A program made the position numbers and the translations under genes. From Variovorax paradoxus (GTDB lineage Bacteria > Pseudomonadota > Gammaproteobacteria > Burkholderiales > Burkholderiaceae_C), in NCBI RefSeq assembly GCF_030815855.1, contig NZ_JAUSXG010000001.1:1612001-1676000 (forward strand): a stretch of 64,000 nucleotides of DNA, read 5' to 3'. The notes beneath the pieces were generated by a model, which saw nothing but the letters and a program-made list of their open reading frames with translations, ran no database searches and was not told the DNA's origin. Positions 52,682 to 62,311 of the stretch are shown piece by piece (position 1 is the first letter of the stretch; each line of letters starts with the position of its first letter).

Positions 52682-53460
52682 GCTTCGACCTCCAACTCGC
52701 GGGTCGGCGCGCGCTGGTCACGGGCGGTACCAAGGGTATTGGCGCCGCTGTCGTCCAAGGTCTGCACGACGCCGGTGTGCAGGTGATGGCCACGGCACGC
52801 TCGGCGCCCACGCGCTCGACCGGGGACGTGATTCATGTTGCCGCCGATCTTTCGACGGCCGAGGGCGCCGGCAAGGTAGCGCAATCGGTGCTCGAGCATT
52901 GGGGCGGCGTAGACATCCTGGTCAACGTACTCGGCGGCTCCAGCGCACCGGGCGGCGGCTTTGCCGCCCTTGACGATGCACGGTGGTTCGCTGAATTGAA
53001 TCAAAACCTCATGCCGGCCGTCCGGCTCGATCGAGCGCTGCTGCCCGCCATGCTCGCGCAGGGCTCAGGCGTCATCATCCACGTCGGCTCGATCCAGCGC
53101 ATGTTGCCTTTGCCGGAATCGACGACCGCCTATGCGGCGGCAAAGGCGGCCTTGTCTACCTACAGCAAGGCGCTGTCGAAAGAGGTGACGCCGAAGGGCG
53201 TGCGCGTGCTGCGCGTGTCGCCGGGATGGGTCGAGACCGAAGCGTCGGTTGCGCTGGCCGAGCGCCTGGCCGACCAAGCCGGCACGGACTACGAGGGTGG
53301 CAAGCGGATCATCATGCAATCGCTTGGCGGCATTCCGCTCGGCCGGCCGGCCAGGCCTCAGGAAGTCGCCGATCTCATCATCTTCCTGGCATCGCCACGG
53401 GCAGGCTCGATTTCTGGCTCCGAGCACCTGATCGATGGAGGGACCGTCCCTACGGTCTAG
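52678..53460 (+). CDS. Short-chain dehydrogenase/reductase
   Basis: A 260-residue NAD(P)-dependent oxidoreductase. It has the cofactor motif [12 protein letters not shown] (residues 16-27), the NVLGGSSAP segment in place of NNAG, and the active-site YAAAK near residue 154. The C-terminus ([15 protein letters not shown]) is the usual classical SDR ending. The start codon overlaps the stop of the truncated NTF2-like gene. The divergent LysR gene is a likely regulator. The substrate is unknown. Confidence 0.92.
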   Translation: MSFDLQLAGRRALVTGGTKGIGAAVVQGLHDAGVQVMATARSAPTRSTGDVIHVAADLSTAEGAGKVAQSVLEHWGGVDILVNVLGGSSAPGGGFAALDDARWFAELNQNLMPAVRLDRALLPAMLAQGSGVIIHVGSIQRMLPLPESTTAYAAAKAALSTYSKALSKEVTPKGVRVLRVSPGWVETEASVALAERLADQAGTDYEGGKRIIMQSLGGIPLGRPARPQEVADLIIFLASPRAGSISGSEHLIDGGTVPTV

Positions 53461-53734
53461 GCGAGCCACGTGCCTCACAGCATGCATGCGTCTTCAAGAC
53501 AAAGCAGGCAAGCCTCGAGGGCCGCAAGAGCCTCGGGACTACACGCCAGTCAGCCCCAAGGCGATCTTCCATTTTGTTGCGCGGTTGTCTAGAAACTCGA
53601 ATCTAAATTTCTCGCTCGAGCGATTTGCGCGCTCAAAGCGTCAATAGCGAGACCAACTTCGCAACCCTGTAAAGCACGTTTTTTTCTACCATTTCGATTC
53701 CGGTTCTTTCCATCAATCCCACCGCAGTAACCCA

Positions 53735-54514
53735 ATGAACTCACTCATTCGCAAGCTTCTTGTCGCCGCTGCGGCGACCGCCAGCATCGTGGGTCCCGGC
53801 GGTGGCGCCCATGCTCAACAGGTGCACGCAAAGAACGTCGTGCTGGTGCATGGCGCCTTTGCCGATGGTTCCGGGTGGCGCGGCGTCTACGACCAGCTGA
53901 TCAGCCGAGGCTACCGAGTCACCATTGTTCAGAATCCACTGACGTCCTTGGCCGATGATGTGGCGGCGACGCGGCGGGCGCTCGCCCGACTAGACGGCCC
54001 CACCGTCCTGGTCGGTCACTCCTGGGGTGGCACGGTAATCACTGAGGCGGGCATCGATCCGAAGGTGGTTGGTCTTGTCTATGTCTCCGCTCTCTCGCCC
54101 GACGCTGGCGAAACCACGAGCGAGCAGTACGCTGGATTTACAGCCCCCGACTTCGTGATCGACACGCAAGCCGACGGATTCGGATTCATCAATCTGGAGA
54201 AATTCAAGATCGGCTTCGCGAGTGATGCCAGCGATGCGGACGCGGCTTTCTTGCGTGACTCGCAGGTGCCGATCAACATGTCGGTGTTTGCGACCAGGCT
54301 CGATCACGCCGCATGGCGAACCAAGCCAAGCTGGGCTGTGATTGCGACCGAGGACAAGGCCTTCGACGTCCGTATGCTGCACAAGATGGCCAAGCGCATT
54401 GGTGCCACGGTGGAAGAGGTAAAGGCAAGCCATGCGGTCTTCATGACCCAACCGAAGAAAGTCGCCGACGTGATCGATCGTGCTGCCAGGGAAGCTGGGC
54501 GGAAAGCTCAGTGA
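53735..54514 (+). CDS. Exported alpha/beta hydrolase
   Basis: A 259-residue hydrolase with a signal peptide (about residues 1-28, ending AHAQ). The oxyanion-region VVLVHGAFADGSGW, nucleophile S96 (VGHSWGG), an acidic TEDKAFD segment and the histidine in ASHAVFMTQP complete a standard triad. It may act on an ester or amide in the periplasm. The two neighbouring gaps (53461-53734 and 54515-54769) show no gene. Confidence 0.9.
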   Translation: MNSLIRKLLVAAAATASIVGPGGGAHAQQVHAKNVVLVHGAFADGSGWRGVYDQLISRGYRVTIVQNPLTSLADDVAATRRALARLDGPTVLVGHSWGGTVITEAGIDPKVVGLVYVSALSPDAGETTSEQYAGFTAPDFVIDTQADGFGFINLEKFKIGFASDASDADAAFLRDSQVPINMSVFATRLDHAAWRTKPSWAVIATEDKAFDVRMLHKMAKRIGATVEEVKASHAVFMTQPKKVADVIDRAAREAGRKAQ

Positions 54515-54769
54515 ATCCCCTGAATTCGAGGCGATCGTGCGCTGGGCCGCGAGCAACGACGGGTCGGCTCCGATTCACGAACCGTACAGCGAAGGCCCCG
54601 ATTCGCCGACTTCTCCAAGGTCATAGCTTGGCCGTCCTTCAGCCGCAGAGACACTTCCTCCACATCATCAGCAATGCGAACGCACAGACGCGTTCGATCG
54701 CGTGCAAGCGGAGAAAATGCTGCCTGATACCGACTGCCGTCGAGCTTGCCGGTGCGCGATCAACCGGCG

Positions 54770-55300
54770 TCAGGGTGGCAGCACCAGCGGTCCGCAGTTC
54801 TCGTCGGCAACGAACACCGCGACCAGTTTCGCGTGGCGCACCGGGTCCGGGTTCTCCGCAAAAAGATGCAGCGTGCGCGGCGGCTCGAAGAAGGTTTCGC
54901 CGCTCTTGTAGGTTCCCACGGGCCCGCCGCCGAGCTGCGAGCGGATCGTGCCTTCGAGAATGATCGCAGTCACCGAGCCCGGATGCCGGTGCGCCGGCGA
55001 ATAGGCGAGCGGCGGAAAGTCGACGAGCACCGTGGTCACCGACTTGCCCGGCACATTCGGCAGCGCTTCGCACGAGAGCACCTTGACCGAGGTGGCGGGC
55101 CTTGCATCGGCACCCGAGCCTGCGGGCGCCGGAGCGGACGAGAACATCGGCCGTGCCGCGGTGCTGCACACATCCGCGAACCATTGCACTGCGGCCTGGC
55201 GGTTGCCGTGCGGCACGAGTGCCCAGCCGGCGGCCAGCACCACGGAGAGCGCCGCAACGCCGGCTCCCCACTGGTCGCGATGAAACCGGGGCGCCTTCAC
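54770..55300 (-). CDS. Cupin-domain protein with N-terminal membrane anchor
   Basis: A 176-residue protein. A hydrophobic segment near the N-terminus (GAGVAALSVVLAAGWALVP) should anchor or export it. The cupin barrel has motif 1 (YSPAHRHPGSVTAIILEGTI, with two histidines and a downstream acidic position) and motif 2 (ETFFEPPRTLHLFAENP). The start is GTG, whose bases overlap the stop of the epimerase gene (GTGA), implying coupled translation. Metal-dependent chemistry is likely but the substrate is unknown. Confidence 0.85.
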   Translation of the reverse strand: MKAPRFHRDQWGAGVAALSVVLAAGWALVPHGNRQAAVQWFADVCSTAARPMFSSAPAPAGSGADARPATSVKVLSCEALPNVPGKSVTTVLVDFPPLAYSPAHRHPGSVTAIILEGTIRSQLGGGPVGTYKSGETFFEPPRTLHLFAENPDPVRHAKLVAVFVADENCGPLVLPP

Positions 55301-56046
55301 GACGCGGCTCCCAGCCGCTGGTGCAGCCGCATCGATGCATGCCAGCCCAGCTCGCGTTTCGCCTTCTCGCTGCTGACTTCGGGGTTGTCCTCGGCGATGT
55401 TGAAGATGCCGCCGCGCGCATGCCGCAGCGCAAGCACCGCCGCCCAGGCCGCGGCTTCCACATGGACCGGGCACGGACCCTTGGGCCCGGCTGTCGACGT
55501 GCCCGGGCCGTAGAACTGCCCATAGCGCAGCACCGTTCCCTCGATGCCCTTGGCGCCCAGCACGCTGCGCTCCAGCGCCGCCACGCCGTCCACGCTGACG
55601 CGCCGGGTGCTTTCGGCTTCGAGGTCGAGCGGATGTTCTTCGAGGTGGGGCAGGGGCCCCGGCGCATAGGCCCAGGCGATGCTTTGCGCCAGCAATCGGC
55701 GGCTGCCGGCGGCCAGCGCCGCGGCCACGAGGTTGCGCGTGCCTTCGGTGCGGACTCGGGCGTTGCGATGGACGGCATCGGCCATCAGCTTCGGGTCCAG
55801 GTCCGGCGGCAGGTCGGTGAGCTGGTGGATCACGGTCGTCGGCGCGATGCGCATCAGCGCCGCGCGCAGCGCCTGAGCGTCGAACACATCGACCACGACC
55901 GGGACCACGCCGCGCGCCTCCAACCCCCGCGCTCGCTCGGCGCGCCGGGTGCTGCCGTACACGGTGTAGCCCGCATCGATCAACAGCGGGACGAGCGCGG
56001 TGCCGATGGCACCCGCCGCACCCGCCAGGAATATCTTCTCGCTCAT
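55297..56046 (-). CDS. NAD-dependent epimerase/dehydratase family protein
   Basis: A 249-residue extended-SDR protein. The cofactor motif is LAGAAGAIGTALVPLLIDAG at residues 6-25. The usual YxxxK is not evident; LLAQSIAWAYAPGPLP lies where the active site would be and LRYGQFYGPGT is the family RxxxxYGP motif. It may be a non-sugar reductase or an inactive relative. AAGGA precedes the start. It is upstream of the cupin gene and divergent from a MocR regulator. Confidence 0.82.
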   Translation of the reverse strand: MSEKIFLAGAAGAIGTALVPLLIDAGYTVYGSTRRAERARGLEARGVVPVVVDVFDAQALRAALMRIAPTTVIHQLTDLPPDLDPKLMADAVHRNARVRTEGTRNLVAAALAAGSRRLLAQSIAWAYAPGPLPHLEEHPLDLEAESTRRVSVDGVAALERSVLGAKGIEGTVLRYGQFYGPGTSTAGPKGPCPVHVEAAAWAAVLALRHARGGIFNIAEDNPEVSSEKAKRELGWHASMRLHQRLGAAS

Positions 56047-56138
56047 GGCATGTCCTTGTTCTGGCCGTTCGACGTTTCCGAGCTTAGGTTTTCGATGCCC
56101 CATTCCAAAGAGCCAAGATTCGTCAAAATGACCAGGCC

Positions 56139-57584
56139 ATGATCCAAGAGAAGAAATCTCCCGCAACCCTCCTGAAGATCGATCGCGCAACGCTGACGCC
56201 GCTGCACCGGCAGATCTACGAGCGCTTCAGGGCGGCCATCGAGCAGGGCGTGCTGCGCGCGGGCGATCGGGTGGCGTCGGCACGCAGCCTGGCCAGCGAG
56301 TTGGGCGTGGCCCGGGGCACCGTGGAAACGGCCTACAACCAGCTTGCGGGTGAAGGCTATTTTTCAGCGCAGGGGCAGGCGGGCACGGTGGTGTCCCCGT
56401 CGCTGCCGTCGCGTCTGTCGGCCCGCCGTGGGCCCCGGCAGGCAGAGGTGCCGGCCTTTGAGCAGACGCTTGCCGAAATCGCACCGCCGCTGCCCCTGCA
56501 GCTGGGCATTCCGGCGCTCGATGCGTTTCCACGCAAGCTCTGGGCGCGACTGGTGTCGCGCCGGGCGCGGGCGACGACCACCGCCGACATGTTCTATGGC
56601 GATCCCTCGGGCCACCCGGCGCTGCGCGCGGCCATTGCGGCCTACCTGCGGGTGTCGCGCGGCGTTCTCTGCCATCCGTCGCAGGTGTTCGTGACCGGCG
56701 GATATCGCGCGTCGCTCGCGCTCAGTTCGCACACGCTGCTCGGCAAGGACGACCGCGTGTGGATCGAAGACCCGGGCTACCCGCCGACACGGCAGGTGCT
56801 GCGCAGCGCCGGCCAGCGCGTGGTGCCCGTGCCGGTGGACGAAGAAGGCATGGTCGTCGCGCAGGGCATGCGCAAGGCAGCGAAGGCGAAGATGGCTGTC
56901 GTCACGCCTTCGCACCAGGCACCCCTCGGTGTTTCGATGTCACTGGCGCGCCGGCTGCAGCTGCTCGATTGGGCCTCGCAGGCAAAGGCCTGGATCGTCG
57001 AGGACGACTACGACGGCGAGTACCGCTACGCCGGTCCGCCGCTGCCCGCGCTCAAGAGCCTGGACGGCCACGATCGTGTGCTGTATGCCGGCAGCTTCTC
57101 GAAGGTGCTGTACCCCGGCCTGGCGCTGGGCTACGTGGTGGCGCCCGACTCGCTGCGCGATGTCTTCGCTCAGGCCGCGCAGACGTGGTCCAACGGATCG
57201 CCGCAGATCACGCAGGCCGTGGTGGCCGATTTCATGCGCGAAGGCCACTTCTCGCGCCACCTGAAGAAGATGCGGCTGCTCTATGCCCGCCGCCGCAACA
57301 TGCTCGCGGAGGCACTGCTGAAGGCACTCGGCGACGAAGTGCGCATCGACCTGCAAAGCGGCGGCATGCACCTGATCGCGCGCTTCGATCGGTGGCAGGA
57401 GTGCGACGAGGAATTGGCCCGCCGCGCGCAGCTCGCCGGCTTGAACTGCCAGCCGCTGTCGGTGAGAGGCACGGCGAATTTCCGTGACCAGGGGCTGCTG
57501 ATGGGCTTTACCAACATCGGCTCCGCCGTGCAGGCGCAGCAGCTTGCGACGACGCTGAAGGCCGCCTTGGACCGCAGGCTCTGA
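56139..57584 (+). CDS. MocR-type regulator (GntR-aminotransferase fusion)
   Basis: A 481-residue PLP-dependent regulator. The N-terminal winged helix-turn-helix spans about residues 15-80 (SARSLASELGVARGTVETAY). The aminotransferase fold follows, with EDDYDGEYRY at 288-297 and the PLP lysine K322 (AGSFSKVLYPGLALGY). Such proteins sense PLP or amino compounds rather than catalyse transamination. It is divergent from the epimerase-cupin pair, its likely target. Confidence 0.93.
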   Translation: MIQEKKSPATLLKIDRATLTPLHRQIYERFRAAIEQGVLRAGDRVASARSLASELGVARGTVETAYNQLAGEGYFSAQGQAGTVVSPSLPSRLSARRGPRQAEVPAFEQTLAEIAPPLPLQLGIPALDAFPRKLWARLVSRRARATTTADMFYGDPSGHPALRAAIAAYLRVSRGVLCHPSQVFVTGGYRASLALSSHTLLGKDDRVWIEDPGYPPTRQVLRSAGQRVVPVPVDEEGMVVAQGMRKAAKAKMAVVTPSHQAPLGVSMSLARRLQLLDWASQAKAWIVEDDYDGEYRYAGPPLPALKSLDGHDRVLYAGSFSKVLYPGLALGYVVAPDSLRDVFAQAAQTWSNGSPQITQAVVADFMREGHFSRHLKKMRLLYARRRNMLAEALLKALGDEVRIDLQSGGMHLIARFDRWQECDEELARRAQLAGLNCQPLSVRGTANFRDQGLLMGFTNIGSAVQAQQLATTLKAALDRRL

Positions 57585-57611
57585 AGCCCGGGCCTGAAAG
57601 CCCAGTGCGGC

Positions 57612-58358
57612 TCAGGCGCGCTGGAACACCAGGTCCCAGACCCCGTGGCCGAGCTTGATGCCGCGGTTCTCGAACTTGGTCAGCGGCCGGTACTCGGGCT
57701 TGGGCGCGTAGCCTTCGGCCGTGTTGCGCAGCAGCGGTTCCGCGGCCAGCACCTTGAGCATCTGCTCGGCGTAAGGCTGCCAGTCGGTGGCGCAATGGAT
57801 GTAGCCGCCCGGGCGCAGGTGCGCGGCGAGTTTTTTCACGAACTCGGGCTGGATCAGCCGGCGCTTGTTGTGGCGCTTCTTGTGCCACGGGTCGGGAAAG
57901 AACACATGCACGCCGGCCAGCGTGTCGGGCAGCAGCATGTGGTCGAGCACGTCGACGGCATCGTGCGCGCAGATGCGGATGTTGGTGATCGACTGCTCGC
58001 CGATGCGCTTGAGCAGCGCGCCCACACCCGGCTCGTGCACCTCGCAGCAAAGAAAGTTGGTCTCGGGCCGCACCGTGGCGATGTGCGCGGTGGCCTCGCC
58101 CATGCCGAAGCCGATTTCGAGCACGGTCGGCGCGGCGCGGCCGCCGAAGGCTGCCGTCAGGTCGAGCGGCTCGGGCTTGTAGGGGATGAGGAACAGCGGG
58201 CCCAGTTCGGCAAAGGCGCGTGCCTGGCCGTCTGTGGTGCGGCCGGCGCGCTTCACGAAGCTCTTGAGGCGGCGGTGCAGCGGATGCGGTGTGTCGTCGG
58301 CCGCGTGGTCGTCGCCGCCGGGCGGAAGGTCGTGGGGCACTGTGTCGGGAAAGGTCAT
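57612..58358 (-). CDS. trmB: tRNA (guanine-N7-)-methyltransferase
   Basis: A 248-residue enzyme forming m7G46 in tRNA. The SAM motif is [16 protein letters not shown] (residues 74-89); the tRNA-binding family signature [20 protein letters not shown] follows near residue 149, and a C-terminal [12 protein letters not shown] stretch is present. The start overlaps the stop of the upstream gluQ-type gene by four bases (ATGA), so the two tRNA-modifying enzymes are coupled. Confidence 0.96.
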   Translation of the reverse strand: MTFPDTVPHDLPPGGDDHAADDTPHPLHRRLKSFVKRAGRTTDGQARAFAELGPLFLIPYKPEPLDLTAAFGGRAAPTVLEIGFGMGEATAHIATVRPETNFLCCEVHEPGVGALLKRIGEQSITNIRICAHDAVDVLDHMLLPDTLAGVHVFFPDPWHKKRHNKRRLIQPEFVKKLAAHLRPGGYIHCATDWQPYAEQMLKVLAAEPLLRNTAEGYAPKPEYRPLTKFENRGIKLGHGVWDLVFQRA

Positions 58359-59281
58359 TGCAGCCGCGAATTGTAGAGATCGCGCCATTCGGGCACCCAG
58401 CCGGCCAGCGCCGCGGCGCATGAACCGCCCCGCGCCGCGCCGAGGCCGAGCACGCGCGCGGCCGCGTCGAGCGACGCCAACGCGGCCTCCGGCGTTTCGG
58501 TGGCGACGGGCGTGGCGCCGTTCTGCTTGGAGAGCTTGTCGCCGTCGGCCCCGCGCACCAGCGGCGTGTGCAGGTAGCTGGGCGTTGGCAGGCCGAGCGC
58601 GCGCTGAAGCAGGATCTGGCGCGCGGTGTTGTCGGCAAGGTCTTCGCCCCGAACCACGTCGGTCACGCCTTGCTCGGCGTCGTCGACCACCACCGCGAGC
58701 TGGTAGGCCCAGGGGCCGTCGGCGCGGCGCAACACGAAGTCGCCGACCTCGCGGCCGACGTGCTGGCATTGGCGGCCGAGGCGGCGGTCGGTCCAGCAGA
58801 GCTCGCCCGATGGAAGCGCCGGTTGGGCGGATTCGAATTTTTCGGTGGCAAAGCGCCACGCTCGCGCAGGTTGGCCATGCAGTCCGTTGCGGCAGGTACC
58901 CGGGTAGACGCGCTCTCCATGGCGCGCGTGCGGCCGGCCGAGCCGGGCCAGCGCCTCATCGATGTCCTTGCGCGAACATCCGCAGGGGTAGGCGAAACCG
59001 ACGGCCTGCAGCCTTGCAAGCGCGGCTTCATAGCGCGCGGTGCGCTGCGTCTGCCAAACCGGCGCTTCGTCGGGCAGCAGGCCGCAGTCCGTCAGTTGCC
59101 GGAGGATGTGCTCGCCCATGCCGGGCAGGCAGCGCTCGGTGTCGGCGTCTTCGATGCGAATCAGCCAGCGCGCCCCGGGGCCACGGGCGCGCACGTCGAG
59201 CCAGCTCGCCAGCGCGGCGACCAGCGAACCGGCATGCAGCGGGCCGGTGGGCGAGGGCGCGAAACGGCCGGTCTCACGCAT
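58355..59281 (-). CDS. gluQ: Glutamyl-Q tRNA(Asp) synthetase
   Basis: A 308-residue truncated GluRS-like enzyme that attaches glutamate to queuosine in tRNA-Asp. The HIGH-like motif is [11 protein letters not shown] (residues 9-19), the KMSKS-like motif DKLSKQNG, and the zinc ligands are in YPCGCSRKD and YPGTCRNG. No anticodon-binding domain is present, as expected for this family. It overlaps trmB by four bases. Confidence 0.95.
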   Translation of the reverse strand: MRETGRFAPSPTGPLHAGSLVAALASWLDVRARGPGARWLIRIEDADTERCLPGMGEHILRQLTDCGLLPDEAPVWQTQRTARYEAALARLQAVGFAYPCGCSRKDIDEALARLGRPHARHGERVYPGTCRNGLHGQPARAWRFATEKFESAQPALPSGELCWTDRRLGRQCQHVGREVGDFVLRRADGPWAYQLAVVVDDAEQGVTDVVRGEDLADNTARQILLQRALGLPTPSYLHTPLVRGADGDKLSKQNGATPVATETPEAALASLDAAARVLGLGAARGGSCAAALAGWVPEWRDLYNSRLQ

Positions 59282-59288
59282 CCGCGGA

Positions 59289-60380
59289 TCAGATCACTGC
59301 AAGCGCCAAGGAGAGGCCCGACAGGAACGCGTCTTCGACCCGGTGCCCGGTGCACCAGTCGCCGGCCACGCCGATGCGTGCCTTGGCGTCCCACAGGTGG
59401 CTCTTGCCGAGCGGAACCTGCGTCTGGGCTTCGGTCCAGCAGCGCGCCTGGGCGTGCGTGGGCGCGGCATGGATGCCGGTGATTTCGGAAAAAGCGCGCA
59501 GCAGCTTGGCTTCGACGCGCGCCGCGTCGTCGCGCAGGTGCTCCTGCGACCACGCAGCGCTGGCCTGCAGCGTCCAGCGCTCGACGCGCTCGCGGCCGGG
59601 CTTGGACGACTCGCGTGCCAGCCATGCCACGCGGTGGTGGGTGCTGCGCGCCGCATTCCATTGCGGGCCGAGGTGCGACATGTTGGCCTGGTTGGCCTGG
59701 GGGAAGGCGATCATCAGCGTCCAGCAGGGGGCGATGCGCACCGGCTCGATCTTCTGGCTGATGGTGGCCGAGAGCTTGCCGTCGCCCAGCAGCGCACGCG
59801 TGCGCGAAGGCGGCACAGCGAGCAGCACGGCGTCGAAGCCCGAGTACACGTGCTGCGAATCGTCCGCGCCCGCGGTGCGCAGCTGCCAGCGCTTGGGGTC
59901 GAGCGCGTCGGGCTCGATCTGCGTGACTTGCGTGCCCGCCACGATGTTGCTGCCCAGCGGCGCGGCCCAGTGGGCCACGAGCGCATCCATGCCGGGCTGC
60001 GCCACCCAGTGCGACTCGCGCCCGGGCAGTGCCGCTTCGGCCACGCGGCCGTGTGCATCGAGCACCCGCACGAGGTTGGCGCTCCAGGGACGGCAGAGGT
60101 TGGGCGTGGCTTCGAGTGCCAGCGCAAAGCGGGCATCGCGCACGGTGAAGTACTGTGCGCCGCTGTCGAAGCGGCCGAAGGCGGTGTCGATGCTCGCCAT
60201 GCGCCCGCCGGGCGCGGCTTCGCGTTCGAACACCGTGACCTTGTGGCCGGCCTGCATCAGCGTTCGGGCGCAGGCCACGCCGGCAATGCCGGCGCCGACG
60301 ACGGCGTAGTGGCGTGGAGCGGCGGGAGTTCGGTGGCGGTCGGTGGCCTTTGCCGTCTTGGCAGTTGCGCGAGTGGTCAT
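59289..60380 (-). CDS. FAD-dependent oxidoreductase, renalase-like
   Basis: A 363-residue flavoprotein. After a short Thr/Ala-rich N-terminus comes the FAD motif [20 protein letters not shown] (residues 25-44), the amine-oxidase-like [21 protein letters not shown], and a C-terminal FAD contact ([18 protein letters not shown]). This order fits the renalase/amine oxidase group. The physiological substrate in bacteria is unsettled. AAAAGAG precedes the start. It ends eight bases before the gluQ start. Confidence 0.88.
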   Translation of the reverse strand: MTTRATAKTAKATDRHRTPAAPRHYAVVGAGIAGVACARTLMQAGHKVTVFEREAAPGGRMASIDTAFGRFDSGAQYFTVRDARFALALEATPNLCRPWSANLVRVLDAHGRVAEAALPGRESHWVAQPGMDALVAHWAAPLGSNIVAGTQVTQIEPDALDPKRWQLRTAGADDSQHVYSGFDAVLLAVPPSRTRALLGDGKLSATISQKIEPVRIAPCWTLMIAFPQANQANMSHLGPQWNAARSTHHRVAWLARESSKPGRERVERWTLQASAAWSQEHLRDDAARVEAKLLRAFSEITGIHAAPTHAQARCWTEAQTQVPLGKSHLWDAKARIGVAGDWCTGHRVEDAFLSGLSLALAVI

Positions 60381-60502
60381 GCGGGACTCTTTTCTTGTGT
60401 AGGGAGACGGATGGATGTGTTCGGACTCTACATCGGTCCGCCGGCCCGTCCCCCGCGCGCCCTGCTGCGAATGGATTCCGAGCCGGAAGCTTGTCGTGCC
60501 TG

Positions 60503-60826
60503 TCACCGAAAGCCGGTCATGCGCCGCATGAGCAGGTTCTTCAGATCCCGCCGCGTGTCGCAGACCACGTGGATGTAGACCGTGTCCTCGCGCACCTCGT
60601 AGATGATGCGGTTCAAGCCCGAGATGACCTGCCGGTATTGGCCGATGTCAAGGCTTTCGAGCTCGCCCGGAATCCTGCCTGCATGCGGGTGGGTCGCAAT
60701 GACCGCGATCGCGTCCTTGATTTTTCCGTAGCTGGTCGCCCATGTGCCGGCGCCGAAGTTCTTCACGATGTAGCGCCGCAAGTCCATCAGATCGGCCTCG
60801 GCGGACCGCAGGAACACGACTTTCAC
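60503..60826 (-). CDS. ParE/RelE-superfamily toxin
   Basis: A 107-residue toxin. The fold signature is seen in VVFLRSAEADLMDLRRYIVK, HPHAGRIPGEL and YRQVISGLNRIIYEVREDTV, ending DTRRDLKNLLMRR. The motif set fits the ParE branch, which poisons DNA gyrase, better than ribosome-dependent RelE. Its start overlaps the antitoxin stop by four bases (ATGA). The length is normal and the gene looks intact. Confidence 0.9.
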   Translation of the reverse strand: MKVVFLRSAEADLMDLRRYIVKNFGAGTWATSYGKIKDAIAVIATHPHAGRIPGELESLDIGQYRQVISGLNRIIYEVREDTVYIHVVCDTRRDLKNLLMRRMTGFR

Positions 60827-61095
60827 TGGGCGTCTTCGCCGTCCAGCGTGGCAAGGACTTCTGTCGCGGAGCGGAACTGGCCTTGCTCGATTTCGCGATG
60901 GCCGAGGGCAAGAATCTTCAGCAGGGCCAATGTCTCCTCCTGCTCTTCGTAGGAGCGGACATCCATGACCACGAGCTTGGCTTCCCCGTTCTGCGTGATC
61001 ACCATCGGCTCACGGTTTTCGGAAATGGTCTTGACGATGTCGGCGGCGTGGCTCTTGAGGTAGCTGATGGGTTTGACCTGGGTGGAGAACTTCAT
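60823..61095 (-). CDS. Phd/YefM-family antitoxin
   Basis: A 90-residue antitoxin. The DNA-binding N-terminus is typical (MKFSTQVKPISYLKSHAADI, then VITQNGEAKLVVMDVRSYEE), followed by a toxin-binding C-terminal helix region (LALLKILALGHREIEQGQFR). CAGGAAGC precedes the chosen start; the open frame extends upstream into the operator. It lies before the ParE-type toxin in the usual antitoxin-toxin order. Confidence 0.92.
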   Translation of the reverse strand: MKFSTQVKPISYLKSHAADIVKTISENREPMVITQNGEAKLVVMDVRSYEEQEETLALLKILALGHREIEQGQFRSATEVLATLDGEDAQ

Positions 61096-61144
61096 GGGCT
61101 GCTTCCTGAGTTGTTTGTTGAACGGATCGGAGTGGACTGATTTT

Positions 61145-61160
61145 GGACTGAATTCAGTCC
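61145..61160. promoter_or_regulatory. Perfect palindrome, candidate toxin-antitoxin operator
   Basis: GGACTGAATTCAGTCC is a perfect 16-base palindrome 50 bases upstream of the antitoxin start. A further half-site GGACTGA lies at about 61133. This is the position and form expected for autoregulation by a Phd/YefM complex. Confidence 0.75.
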
Positions 61161-61184
61161 GAATAGCAACCCGGTAATGCCGCC

Positions 61185-62138
61185 TCAACGCCCCCGATGC
61201 CGCTCCAGCAGCGCCCGCCGCGTGGCTTCATGGTCGAACTGTGCGAGCCACCATTCGAGCGCGCGGCCCGGCCCGCCGGCGCTGCGCACGCGCCAGGCGC
61301 AGTGCATGGTCGCGAGCGGCGGCTGGCGTTCGGTCTTGCGTTCGACCAAGTGGCCCGCCTCGATGTACGGGCGAGCCATCGGCTCAGGCAGAAATCCGCC
61401 GCCGAGGCCGTGCAGCTGCGCGTTCAGCTTGGCGTGCATGCTCGGCACCGTGAGCACGTCCTGCCCGCCGACCAGGTTGACCGTCATGCTCGGCCCGCTT
61501 CGCACCGAGTCGGCGGCCGCGACCGCGCGGTGCTGGCGCAGCACCGCATCGGTCAATGGTTCCGGCAAGCGCGCCAGCGGATGGTGCGGCGCCACCGCAT
61601 AAACGAAGCACAGTTCGCCGATGGGCCGGCTGCGGATGCCGGTGGCGGTGAAGGCCAGGCTCGCGGCGTCGAGCACGGCGCCGATGGCCAGGTCGGCCTC
61701 GCCGCTGGTCAGCGCCTCGATGGTGCCGAGCAGGGTTTCATCGCGCAGCTTGAGCCGCGTGGGCGGGTCGAGCGCGAAGAAGGCGGTGGCCAGGTCGAGC
61801 AGCGGGTCGCGCGCGATCACGCTGTCGACCGCAATGGTGAGCATCGGCTCCCAGCCGGTGGCCACGCGTTTCACGCGGTTGGCAACCGCGTCGATTTCGC
61901 CCAGGAGCCGCGCCGACTCGCGCAGCAACTCGGCGCCGGCTTCGGTGATGCGGGCTTGGCGGGCGCTGCGGTCGAACAGCAGCACGTCGAGCGCATCTTC
62001 GATCTGGCGCACGCGGTAGCTGAGCGCGCTGGGCACCAGGTTGAGCTCGCGGGCCGCGCCGGCAAAGCTGCCGGTGCTCGCCACGGTTTGCAGCATGGCG
62101 AGCGCATCGGGGGTCAGTACGTCTCTGGCGCTGGGCAT
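61185..62138 (-). CDS. LysR-family transcriptional regulator
   Basis: A 317-residue LysR protein with a helix-turn-helix near residues 25-45 (FAGAARELNLVPSALSYRVR) and an effector domain with ADLAIGAVLDA and HHPLARLPEPL. It is divergent from the pirin-DoxX-quinone reductase genes, which are its likely targets. The intergenic region contains an AT-rich stretch with ATCGATCGAT and TTGATCAAAAAATTTGAA that may include its binding site. Confidence 0.9.
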   Translation of the reverse strand: MPSARDVLTPDALAMLQTVASTGSFAGAARELNLVPSALSYRVRQIEDALDVLLFDRSARQARITEAGAELLRESARLLGEIDAVANRVKRVATGWEPMLTIAVDSVIARDPLLDLATAFFALDPPTRLKLRDETLLGTIEALTSGEADLAIGAVLDAASLAFTATGIRSRPIGELCFVYAVAPHHPLARLPEPLTDAVLRQHRAVAAADSVRSGPSMTVNLVGGQDVLTVPSMHAKLNAQLHGLGGGFLPEPMARPYIEAGHLVERKTERQPPLATMHCAWRVRSAGGPGRALEWWLAQFDHEATRRALLERHRGR

Positions 62139-62311
62139 CTCGGCTCAATTCATCGATCGATTGATCAAAAAATTTGAATGATGCCATCAAAACCGGGCGC
62201 TTTTACCCGTGGGGTGCGGGCCTAAAGTTCTTCACATCCGCTGCGCATCCGGCGCGGCATACGAAGAAGGCCCGAGCATCCCATCGGGGAAAGGGCCGAA
62301 GGAGTTCGACG

